5,817 nt of DNA from Acidobacteria bacterium AH-259-G07 (GCA_027717925.1 JALLON010000175.1:1-5817); one strand, 5' to 3'. Positions 1-4,922 are shown, numbered from the stretch's first letter. Numbers and translations: made by a program. The notes: generated by a model not told the origin, from the sequence alone.

Positions 1-79
1 CCTCAGTCGCAGCATGCCTGACCATCAGAGCATTACGGATTCGGGTCAAAAGGTCAGCAATCGGATCCGTCATGGACAT
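1..79 (-). CDS. rpsH: 30S ribosomal protein S8, N-terminal 26 codons only
   Basis: S8 is a primary 16S rRNA binder in the platform of the 30S subunit and, in E. coli, the translational repressor of the spc operon. Only the start is visible. It reads MSMTDPIADLLTRIRNALMV and then RHAATE, the well-known S8 N terminus; the frame continues past the window edge. The first ATG (79) is preferred over the second (73) because GGAG at 88-91 lies eight bases upstream. That GGA sits in the loop of a small perfect inverted repeat (84-96). The family A repeat array ends just upstream of this hairpin. No S8-binding regulatory site can be judged from this fragment. Confidence 0.95.
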   Translation of the reverse strand, partial: MSMTDPIADLLTRIRNALMVRHAATE

Positions 80-83
80 GCTT

Positions 84-96
84 GTTACTCCGTAAC
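84..96 (-). promoter_or_regulatory. Small hairpin presenting the rpsH Shine-Dalgarno
   Basis: GTTAC and GTAAC flank TCC on the plus strand. In the mRNA this is a five-pair stem with GGA in the three-base loop, and the GGAG used for rpsH (88-91) spans loop and stem. It would display or partly mask the ribosome-binding site. The stem is short, so a functional role is inference. Confidence 0.45.
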
Positions 97-170
97 AACT
101 GACAGCTGACAACACAACTGACAACTAACAACTGACAGTTCGCAACTTCTTTGTGTCAGTTGTCAGCTTC
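94..170 (-). repeat. Family A repeat array and hairpin, rpsN/rpsH junction
   Basis: On the plus strand, heptamers of the form CANCTGA run at 96-102, 103-109, 115-121, 122-128 (CAACTAA) and 129-135, with a shortened unit at 110-114. After 16 bases comes the opposite orientation, TGTCAGTTGTCAG at 154-166. In the mRNA, 154-166 pairs with 125-137 over 13 positions with one G-U pair, extendable by two more, with loop 138-153. No U-tract follows, so this is not an intrinsic terminator. It starts within three bases of the rpsN stop. Confidence 0.85.
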
Positions 171-172
171 GT

Positions 173-358
173 TCACCAGCTTGCCTTAATCACCCCCGGG
201 ATCTCGCCCCGCAGGGCCAACTCTCGAAAACAGATTCTACACAGCTGGAATTTACGCAAATACCCTCGAACTCTTCCGCAGCGCTGGCAGCGCGAGTAGC
301 GGCGAGTCGAAAACTTCGCAGGCTTCCTTTGTTTCGCAATGAGCGATTTTCTTGCCAT
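173..358 (-). CDS. rpsN: 30S ribosomal protein S14, zinc-binding (type Z)
   Basis: S14 sits in the 30S head near S3 and S10 and is needed for late assembly. At 61 residues this is the short zinc-binding form, not the roughly 100-residue cysteine-free E. coli form. Cys24, Cys27, Cys40 and Cys43 form two CxxC pairs in SRCQRCGR and FQLCRICFRELA. The ending RGEIPGVIKASW is the family signature. The ATG at 358 is the only possible start in frame, and AGGAG (360-364) lies just one base upstream, which is unusually tight. The gap to rplE is 14 bases. Downstream, 93 bases of family A repeat separate it from rpsH. Confidence 0.97.
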   Translation of the reverse strand: MARKSLIAKQRKPAKFSTRRYSRCQRCGRVRGYLRKFQLCRICFRELALRGEIPGVIKASW

Positions 359-372
359 TCTCCTGTTCTTGT

Positions 373-939
373 CTAAATGGCTGCAGCCTGACGTTCCTCG
401 CGCCTGGCAAAAGGCATCCCCAGTTGAGCCAGCAGGAAATGCGCTTCCTCATCGGTTTTTGCGGTCGTCACAATGGTGACGTTCATCCCATGTATGTGCT
501 CAGTCTTCCCCAGGTCAATTTCCGGGAAGATGTATTGATCTTTCAAACCAACGGTGTAGTTACCCCTCCCATCAAAGGCACGGGACGAAACACCTCGAAA
601 ATCGCGCACGCGAGGAAAGGCAATATTGATGAGGCGATCGAAAAACTCATACATCCGATCACCTCGAACAGTCACCTTGACTCCAATAGGCATCCCTTTT
701 CGCAGTTTGAAAGCAGCCACGGCCTTCTTTGCAGGCCGAACAATCGGTTTCTGTCCGGTGATTGCGGCCAGTTCTTCAGAGGCAACATCGAGCAGCTTTG
801 CGTTCTGAATGGCCTCGCCTAAACCTATATTCAGCACGATCTTTTGCAGCCTGGGGACTGCCATGACGTTCCCGTAGTTGAACTCCTTCATCATGGCAGG
901 GACGACCTCTTTCCTATATTTCTCTCCTAGCCTCGGCAT
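373..939 (-). CDS. rplE: 50S ribosomal protein L5
   Basis: L5 binds 5S rRNA and contacts the P-site tRNA and S13 across the subunit bridge. The 188-residue product begins MPRLGEKYRKEV and continues with FNYGNVMAVPRLQKIVLNIG (20 to 39). It also has the ITGQKPIVRPAKKAVAAFKL block, DRMYEFFDRLINIAFPRVRD, FRGVSSRAFDGRGNYTVGL and the C-terminal GMNVTIVTTAKTDEEAHFLL. The tail ARREERQAAAI makes it some nine residues longer than E. coli L5. I chose the ATG at 939 by homology. A longer open reading to 1008 would translate repeat and rplX DNA. No real Shine-Dalgarno exists; the only candidates are GAG triplets within the family B repeats right before the start. Confidence 0.97.
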   Translation of the reverse strand: MPRLGEKYRKEVVPAMMKEFNYGNVMAVPRLQKIVLNIGLGEAIQNAKLLDVASEELAAITGQKPIVRPAKKAVAAFKLRKGMPIGVKVTVRGDRMYEFFDRLINIAFPRVRDFRGVSSRAFDGRGNYTVGLKDQYIFPEIDLGKTEHIHGMNVTIVTTAKTDEEAHFLLAQLGMPFARREERQAAAI

Positions 940-940
940 C

Positions 941-959
941 TCTATTGCTCTATTGCTCT
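941..959 (-). repeat. Family B tandem octamer, two copies, rplX/rplE junction
   Basis: Two exact TCTATTGC units at 941-956 plus TCT at 957-959, the same unit as at 1315-1341. It ends one base before the rplE ATG, so it occupies the place where a Shine-Dalgarno should be; only GAG triplets within the repeat could serve. Confidence 0.92.
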
Positions 960-974
960 GCGCGCGCAGCGCGC
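960..974 (-). other. GC-only hairpin directly after the rplX stop
   Basis: In the mRNA, GCGCGC (974-969) pairs with GCGCGC (965-960) around a three-base loop, six GC pairs in all. It starts at the base following the rplX TGA. The next bases are the family B repeats, not a U-tract, so it is more likely a processing or stability element than a terminator. Confidence 0.7.
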
Positions 975-1295
975 TCACTTGTCGATCGTTCCTCCGCACC
1001 TTTTGCACACACGCACCTTTTTCCCATCCGACAGTGAGCTGTAACTCACACGTGTGGGTTTACCGCACTCCCGGCAAACCACCATCAGGTTGGAAAGATG
1101 AACGGGGGATTCTCTCTCCACAATCCCTCCTTTGATATTCCTTTGCGGATTGGGACGCGTGTGCCGTTTGATCATGTTAATGTTCTCGACGACAGCTCGA
1201 CTTTTGGAGGGAAAAAGCCGCAAGACTTTTCCTTTCTTGCCACGATCTCTTCCCCCCAAAATCAAAACTTCATCATCTTTTTTTATATGCCGCAT
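975..1295 (-). CDS. rplX: 50S ribosomal protein L24, zinc-knuckle type
   Basis: L24 is one of the two assembly initiators of the 50S subunit and ends up near the tunnel exit. The 106-residue product contains the KOW motif region DDEVLILGGRDRGKKGKVLR (7 to 26), then VENINMIKRHTRPNPQRNIK. Its C-terminal part holds CREC (74 to 77) and CKRC (97 to 100), a four-cysteine zinc knuckle found in many bacterial L24 proteins but absent in E. coli. The ATG at 1295 has an AGAGGA element about 13 bases upstream, a rather long spacing. Family B repeats lie before it, and a GC-only hairpin plus more family B repeats follow its TGA. Confidence 0.96.
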   Translation of the reverse strand: MRHIKKDDEVLILGGRDRGKKGKVLRLFPSKSRAVVENINMIKRHTRPNPQRNIKGGIVERESPVHLSNLMVVCRECGKPTRVSYSSLSDGKKVRVCKRCGGTIDK

Positions 1296-1314
1296 AAAGC
1301 GCCGATCTTCCTCT

Positions 1315-1341
1315 TCTATTGCTCTATTGCTCTATTGCTCT
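1315..1341 (-). repeat. Family B tandem octamer, three copies, rplN/rplX junction
   Basis: The plus-strand unit TCTATTGC (GCAATAGA in mRNA sense) is repeated three times exactly at 1315-1338, plus TCT at 1339-1341. It begins three bases after the rplN TAA. Each unit contains TAG, and the period of eight puts a stop in all three frames. Confidence 0.92.
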
Positions 1342-1343
1342 TC

Positions 1344-1712
1344 TTACACCACCTCCGGCGCCAGGGATACGATCTTCAAAAAGCGCTTCTCACGCAGTTC
1401 CCGAGCCACAGGCCCAAAAACGCGGGTTCCAATGGGCTCCTTCTGGGGGTTAATTAGAACCGCCGCATTTTCGTCAAAGCGGATATAGGACCCATCACGG
1501 CGCCGCCTTTCTTTTCGCGTCCGAACAACGACCGCCTTAACCACATCTCCCTTCTTGACAGTTCCATCCGGACTAGCCTCCTTCACAGAGGCAGTAATGA
1601 CATCTCCCAATCCCGCACTCCGCCCGGTATCGCCACCTACTGGATGGATGCAGGACAATTTTCGTGCACCTGAATTGTCCGCCACATTTAAGATGGTCTG
1701 CATTTGGATCAT
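1344..1712 (-). CDS. rplN: 50S ribosomal protein L14
   Basis: L14 lies on the 50S interface and contacts L19 and helix 44 of 16S rRNA; it is also the docking site for silencing factor RsfS. The 122-residue product is exactly the usual length. It shows MIQMQTILNVADNSGARK at the N terminus, GDVVKAVVVRTRKERRRRDG (55 to 74), then SYIRFDENAAVLI and GTRVFGPVARELR (95 to 107). The start at 1712 is chosen by homology and by GGAGG at 1718-1722, five bases away. A GTG at 1724, four codons upstream, overlaps that same ribosome-binding sequence and is unlikely. The TAA is followed three bases later by the triple GCAATAGA repeat. Confidence 0.98.
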   Translation of the reverse strand: MIQMQTILNVADNSGARKLSCIHPVGGDTGRSAGLGDVITASVKEASPDGTVKKGDVVKAVVVRTRKERRRRDGSYIRFDENAAVLINPQKEPIGTRVFGPVARELREKRFLKIVSLAPEVV

Positions 1713-1725
1713 AGTCGCCTCCACT

Positions 1726-1995
1726 CTAACCTCTGGCCTTCTCTAGAATCTCTGTAACAACCCAGCGCTTTTTCTTGCTCAGCGGCCGAGTCTCTTCGAT
1801 CCTGACCTTGTCTCCCACACCACACCTGTTATGCTCATCATGGACCATGAACTTACTGGTTCGACGAATGGTTTTACCGTAGAAAGGATGTTCGAAGAGC
1901 CGATCGACTGCGACCACCAGGGATTTCTGCATGGCGTCAGAAATGACTCGTCCCACTTTCGTATTTCTCTTTTTTCGAGTTCCTTGCTGCTCCAT
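1726..1995 (-). CDS. rpsQ: 30S ribosomal protein S17
   Basis: S17 is a primary 16S rRNA binder in the body of the 30S subunit. The 89-residue product carries GRVISDAMQKSLVVAVDR (15 to 32), the FYGKTIRRTSKFMVHDE segment (38 to 54) and GDKVRIEETRPLSKKKRWVV (61 to 80), all typical of bacterial S17. I chose the ATG at 1995. A longer reading from a TTG at 2052 would translate family A repeat DNA into residues not found in the family. No strong Shine-Dalgarno precedes 1995; GGGGA lies about 14 bases upstream and GGCAAG closer. Expression may depend on the altered leader left by the repeat. The TAG is 13 bases from the rplN start. Confidence 0.96.
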   Translation of the reverse strand: MEQQGTRKKRNTKVGRVISDAMQKSLVVAVDRLFEHPFYGKTIRRTSKFMVHDEHNRCGVGDKVRIEETRPLSKKKRWVVTEILEKARG

Positions 1996-2016
1996 TGTTC
2001 TTGCCGTTTCCCCGAC

Positions 2017-2094
2017 CTGCTGACCCGCTGACAGCTGACATCTGACAGGCAAAAGTTAGAAGTTGTTAATTGTCAGCTGCCAGTTGTCAGCTTC
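2017..2094 (-). repeat. Family A repeat and long hairpin, rpmC/rpsQ junction
   Basis: The arm at 2071-2091 pairs with 2027-2047 over 21 positions with two mismatches and one G-U pair in the mRNA, around a 23-base loop. Plus-strand heptamers resembling CANCTGA lie at 2017-2023, 2025-2031, 2032-2038 and 2039-2045. The arm at 2071-2091 overlaps the end of rpmC, including its stop. Bases 2081-2094 are identical to 157-170 after the rpsN stop. Confidence 0.85.
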
Positions 2095-2279
2095 TTTTCC
2101 TTCTCAGTCAGAACGGTCTTGACCCGGGCTAAGTCCTTGCGAACCTGCCGAATCTTCATCACGTTGTCCTGCTGCCCCGTCGCCGTTTGAACTCGCAACT
2201 TGAAAAGCTGCTCGGAAAAGGCGTTCGCCTCATTCTGGAGCTCCTCAATTGACATTTCTCTGAATTTTGACGCTTTCAT
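2073..2279 (-). CDS. rpmC: 50S ribosomal protein L29, C-terminus encoded by repeat
   Basis: L29 is a small helical hairpin protein next to L23 at the tunnel exit. The 68-residue product has the expected MSIEELQNEANAFSEQLFKL (9 to 28), the middle turn RVQTATGQQDN, and the second helix IRQVRKDLARVKTVLTEKEK. The ATG overlaps the rplP stop by one base, so translation is probably coupled; only a weak CAGG precedes it. The final five residues, LTTGS, and the TGA are encoded by bases of a family A repeat (2071-2091). The native end was probably a few codons shorter or different. The second arm of that hairpin lies in the gap before rpsQ. Confidence 0.96.
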   Translation of the reverse strand: MKASKFREMSIEELQNEANAFSEQLFKLRVQTATGQQDNVMKIRQVRKDLARVKTVLTEKEKKLTTGS

Positions 2280-2692
2280 TAGCCTGCATACCGTGTCACA
2301 ATCTTGGTTTTGACTGGCAGTTTCTGAGCGGCCAGTCGCAGCGCTTTCCGTGCTACTTCCTCAGTTAAACCATCGACTTCGTAAAGGATTCTTCCCGGGC
2401 GAATGACCACAACCCATCCCTCCAGAGGCCCCTTTCCTTTTCCCATTCGGGTTTCCGCTGGTTTTTTAGTGATGGGCCTATCGGGGAAAATCCGAATCCA
2501 GAGCTTGCCACCTCGTCTTGCGGCACGGCTGATGGCAATACGCGCAGCCTCAATCTGCCGGTTCGATATTCTGCCGGGCTCAAGAGCTTTTAGACCATAC
2601 TGGCCAAAATCTACAGTATTTCCTCGCATGGCCTTGCCTTTCATACGACCCTTTTGCCGCTTTCTAAACTTCACTTTCTTGGGCATCAACAT
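2279..2692 (-). CDS. rplP: 50S ribosomal protein L16
   Basis: L16 binds near the A-site tRNA elbow and the 5S rRNA region, and is added late in 50S assembly. The 137 residues match the family length. Hallmarks are MLMPKKVKFRKRQKGRMKG at the N terminus, GLKALEPGRISNRQIEAAR (33 to 51), FPDRPITKKPAETRMGKGKG (69 to 88) and the C-terminal ARKALRLAAQKLPVKTKIV. Arg82 before MGKGKG corresponds to the arginine hydroxylated in E. coli L16. The start at 2692 follows rpsC by 15 bases, with AGG and GAGGGG elements at the end of rpsC serving as ribosome-binding sequence. An ATG two codons in (2686) is less likely because of spacing. The stop shares its last A with the rpmC start (TAATG). Confidence 0.97.
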   Translation of the reverse strand: MLMPKKVKFRKRQKGRMKGKAMRGNTVDFGQYGLKALEPGRISNRQIEAARIAISRAARRGGKLWIRIFPDRPITKKPAETRMGKGKGPLEGWVVVIRPGRILYEVDGLTEEVARKALRLAAQKLPVKTKIVTRYAG

Positions 2693-2707
2693 GATGTTTG
2701 TGACCCC

Positions 2708-3355
2708 TCACCTTCTAGTGGATTCTTGCGACTCGTAGATATCCCCTTTATAAATCCAAACCTTCACACCAATCACCCCATAAGTGGTAAAAGCCTCAGC
2801 AAACCCATAATCGATATCCGCTCTCAGTGTATGCAAGGGCAAACGGCCATGCAGATACCACTCCGCGCGCGCGATTTCTGCTCCATTGAGCCTCCCGCCG
2901 CAGCGCACCCTGATCCCTTTGGCGCCAAACCTCAAACTTGTGTCTATGGCCCGGTGCATGGCCCGACGGAAGGCCACTCGTTTCTCCAACTGAAGGGCAA
3001 TGGATTCCCCTACCAATTGGGCATCGAGTTCTGGCTTATGAACCTCTTGGATATTGATATAAACTTCTCTTCCGGTCGTCGCCTGAAGATCAGTCTTGAG
3101 CCTGTCAATTTCACTCCCCTTGCGGCCGATAATGATTCCAGGCCGAGAGGTGTGCACGATCACCGTCAATTTGTTGGCTGCTCGTTCGATCTCAATGTTA
3201 GAAATACCGGCGTGGTAAAAACGCTTTTTCAAGTGCCTCTTGATCTTGAGATCCTCGTGCAGCAGCCGCCCATAGTCCTTCTTCGCAAACCACCTGGACT
3301 TCCAGGTGACACGATACCCAAGGCGAAATCCGTAAGGGTGTACCTTTTGACCCAA
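2708..3355 (-). CDS. rpsC: 30S ribosomal protein S3, TTG start
   Basis: S3 forms part of the mRNA entry site on the 30S subunit, with S4 and S5, and takes part in helicase activity. The 215-residue product starts with the family signature GQKVHPYGFRLG. It contains the KH domain with the GxxG loop GRKG (residues 77 to 80, in GIIIGRKGSEI), and the C-terminal domain with GIRVRCGGRLNGAEIARAEW, then PLHTLRADIDYG. The start codon is TTG at 3355. It is supported by the protein alignment and by GAGGAG at 3364-3369, eight bases upstream inside the end of rplV; the rplV TAA is only two bases away. The length is at the shorter end of the family, with a short C-terminal tail ESTRR. Confidence 0.97.
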   Translation of the reverse strand: MGQKVHPYGFRLGYRVTWKSRWFAKKDYGRLLHEDLKIKRHLKKRFYHAGISNIEIERAANKLTVIVHTSRPGIIIGRKGSEIDRLKTDLQATTGREVYINIQEVHKPELDAQLVGESIALQLEKRVAFRRAMHRAIDTSLRFGAKGIRVRCGGRLNGAEIARAEWYLHGRLPLHTLRADIDYGFAEAFTTYGVIGVKVWIYKGDIYESQESTRR

Positions 3356-3357
3356 GC

Positions 3358-3714
3358 TTACATCTCCTCATCCTGTTCATCCGAAATGCGGATGGTAATA
3401 TGACTTTGACGTCTTCTCTCCCGATGAGCCCGCCCCATTGGAGCCGCACGAATGCGCCATCTCCACTTGGTCGGACCTGAGTTGACAAAAGCCTCTTTTA
3501 CAACCAGATCCTCCAGGCTCACAGTGGGCGACTTCTGCTCAGCATTGGCAATGGCTGAGCGCAATACTTTTTCTATGGGCCTCGCCGCACGCTTGCGTGA
3601 ATACTCAAGGATACTCAATGCCTGCTCGACCTTCTTACCTCGAATAAGGTCAATGACCAAACGCGCTTTCTGAGAGGAGCCCTTGATGTACTTTGCTGTG
3701 GCTTGTGCTTCCAT
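3358..3714 (-). CDS. rplV: 50S ribosomal protein L22, unusual tunnel-loop tip
   Basis: L22 contacts all domains of 23S rRNA, and its long beta-hairpin narrows the exit tunnel beside L4. The 118-residue product shows SSQKARLVIDLIRGKKVEQA (residues 13 to 32), AIANAEQKSP (54 to 63) and the hairpin region ending PMGRAHRERRRQSHITI (92 to 108), then an acidic tail DEQDEEM. The hairpin tip reads KWRWRIRAAP (83 to 92), about two residues longer than the E. coli tip and with two tryptophans. I prefer the ATG at 3714, by homology. A GTG at 3735 that overlaps the rpsS stop (GTGA) would add seven residues and cannot be excluded, because AGGAG is about 13 bases from the ATG. The last codons contain the ribosome-binding site of rpsC. 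Confidence 0.96.
   Translation of the reverse strand: MEAQATAKYIKGSSQKARLVIDLIRGKKVEQALSILEYSRKRAARPIEKVLRSAIANAEQKSPTVSLEDLVVKEAFVNSGPTKWRWRIRAAPMGRAHRERRRQSHITIRISDEQDEEM
3364..3369 (-). promoter_or_regulatory. Shine-Dalgarno that fixes the TTG start of rpsC
   Basis: GAGGAG lies in the last codons of rplV, eight bases before TTG at 3355. It supports that codon as the real start of rpsC, where no ATG is available. Confidence 0.8.
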
Positions 3715-3731
3715 GTCCCGTCGTGTTCTCC

Positions 3732-4016
3732 TCACCTCAATCGCGCCGCCTTCTCCGTCTTACTGGAATGACCTCTGAAAGTCCTGGTGGGTGCAAATTC
3801 GCCCAGTTTGTGTCCCACCATGTTCTCGGTGACATAGATCGGGACGAACTTCTTTCCGTTATGTACAGCTATCGTGTGTCCTACCATCTCCGGAAGAACT
3901 GTGGACCTGCGAGACCAAGTTTTGATTACGCTCTTTTCGTTGGTCTCATTCAAGTGTCTGATTTTCCTGAAAAGGTGATTGTCAATAAAGGGTCCTTTCT
4001 TTACCGATCTGGGCAT
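3732..4016 (-). CDS. rpsS: 30S ribosomal protein S19
   Basis: S19 lies in the head of the 30S subunit, pairs with S13 and contacts 16S rRNA near the A-site finger. The 94-residue product begins MPRSVKKGPFID, the family signature, and carries TWSRRSTVLPEMVGHTIAVH, then YVTENMVGHKLGEFAPTRTF. I chose the ATG at 4016 because AAGGAG (4022-4027) lies five bases upstream. A GTG directly before it (4019) would leave only two bases and would add one residue. Upstream, a 76-base gap with a family A repeat separates it from rplB, and this gene brings its own good ribosome-binding site. Its TGA is 17 bases before the preferred rplV ATG, or overlaps a GTG that could start rplV. Confidence 0.97.
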   Translation of the reverse strand: MPRSVKKGPFIDNHLFRKIRHLNETNEKSVIKTWSRRSTVLPEMVGHTIAVHNGKKFVPIYVTENMVGHKLGEFAPTRTFRGHSSKTEKAARLR

Positions 4017-4031
4017 CACAGCTCCTTGGTG

Positions 4032-4089
4032 CCGCTGACCACCTGACAGACAACAAATGCTTCATAGCAAGAATCCTGTCAGTTGTCAG
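4032..4089 (-). repeat. Family A repeat and hairpin, rplB/rpsS junction
   Basis: The plus-strand sequence CTGTCAGTTGTCAG at 4076-4089 faces CTGACCACCTGACAG at 4035-4049. The mRNA can form seven base pairs, an internal loop of two by three, and five more pairs, around a 26-base loop. It begins three bases after the rplB stop and ends before the rpsS ribosome-binding site. No U-run follows. Confidence 0.8.
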
Positions 4090-4092
4090 ATA

Positions 4093-4917
4093 CTATTTCT
4101 TTCGTCGACGAATGATAAACTTCTCCGTCCGTTTGTTGTTCCGGGTCCTAAAACCCTTCGTCTTCCAGCCCCAGGGTGAGCAAGGGTGGCGTCCTCCGGA
4201 GGCCTTTCCTTCACCCCCACCCATGGGGTGGTCCACTGGGTTCATGGCGACACCACGAACCTTCGGACGTCTTCCACGCCAGCGCCGAGCCCCTGCCTTG
4301 CCAAGGGACACATGTTCATGGTTCAGATTTCCAATCTGGCCAACGGTTGCCTTGCACATAATGTGTGCTTTCCGGACCTCTCCCGAGGGGAGCTTGATTT
4401 GGGCATAATGGCCCTCCTTGGCCACCAACTGTGCGGCAGCTCCGGCACTGCGCACCAGCTGCCCGCCCCTTCCCCGGCCTAGTTCGACATTATGGATCAT
4501 CGTACCTACCGGGATGTTGATCAGGGGTAAACTGTTGCCCGGGACAATGTCGGCCTCGGGTCCGGACACGACCTTGTCCCCAAGACCCAATCCCATCGGG
4601 GCCAAGATGTATCGTTTCTCCCCGTCCACGTAATGCAATCGCGCGATTCGAGCGCTGCGGTTCGGATCGTACTCGATGGCAGCTACCGTGGCCGGAATCC
4701 CATCTTTATCCCGTTTGAAATCGATGATTCGATACTTACGTTTGTGACTTCCACCGCGACGACGGACACAGATGTTCCCATAGTTATTGCGGCCACTGAT
4801 CCGCTTCTTCCCCTCAGTAAGACTCTTGAGAGGTTTGATGTCGGTCAACTCACCCCGAGTCTGAACAGTACGAGCGCGTGTTCCGGGAGAGGTCGGCTTG
4901 TAGCTTTTAATTGCCAT
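4093..4917 (-). CDS. rplB: 50S ribosomal protein L2
   Basis: L2 is a primary 23S rRNA binder needed for subunit association and for peptidyl transferase activity. The 274-residue product is full length for the family. Visible hallmarks are the N-terminal KPTSPGTRARTV, DFKRDKDGIPATVAAIEYDPN (split by residue 80), the GERK-like turn followed by YILAP (103 to 107), GGQLVRSAGA (151 to 160) and the C-terminal GKAGARRWRGRRPKVRG. His230 (His229 in the E. coli mature numbering, the functionally important histidine) is kept in NPVDHP. The residue two places on is Met232 where E. coli has His. The start at 4917 has only a weak AGGA that overlaps the rplW stop, so it probably relies on coupling. The TAG is followed three bases later by a family A repeat. 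Confidence 0.98.
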   Translation of the reverse strand: MAIKSYKPTSPGTRARTVQTRGELTDIKPLKSLTEGKKRISGRNNYGNICVRRRGGSHKRKYRIIDFKRDKDGIPATVAAIEYDPNRSARIARLHYVDGEKRYILAPMGLGLGDKVVSGPEADIVPGNSLPLINIPVGTMIHNVELGRGRGGQLVRSAGAAAQLVAKEGHYAQIKLPSGEVRKAHIMCKATVGQIGNLNHEHVSLGKAGARRWRGRRPKVRGVAMNPVDHPMGGGEGKASGGRHPCSPWGWKTKGFRTRNNKRTEKFIIRRRKK

Positions 4918-4922
4918 AAATC

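Noticed and set aside
94..170. Hairpins at the family A junctions as intrinsic terminators
   Set aside because: None is followed by a U-tract in the direction of transcription, the arms are not GC-rich, and essential genes of the same operon continue immediately downstream.
94..170. A CRISPR-like array
   Set aside because: The units are 7 bp with no spacers of uniform length, and there are no cas genes nearby.
940..1008. N-terminal extension of L5 starting at 1008 inside rplX
   Set aside because: It would translate the rplX end, the GC hairpin and the octamer repeats; the family start MPRLGEKY begins at 939.
1996..2052. N-terminal extension of S17 from the TTG at 2052
   Set aside because: The extra residues are a translation of family A repeat DNA and do not match S17; the ATG at 1995 gives the usual length.
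2654..3403. A 249-codon open frame on the plus strand opposite rpsC
   Set aside because: It lies antisense to a clearly conserved S3 gene, shows no recognisable protein features and arises from the codon use of the real gene. The same applies to the other plus-strand frames, such as 352-822 and 1098-1488.
3482..3487. TTGACA on the plus strand (also at 1554) as a promoter -35 box
   Set aside because: No convincing -10 box lies 16 to 18 bases downstream, both lie inside ribosomal protein genes, and they point against the operon.
4222..4224. Met232 in L2 in place of the E. coli histidine as a loss of function
   Set aside because: The important histidine is His230, which is present. DHPM in place of DHPH is, as far as I recall, common in several bacterial phyla.
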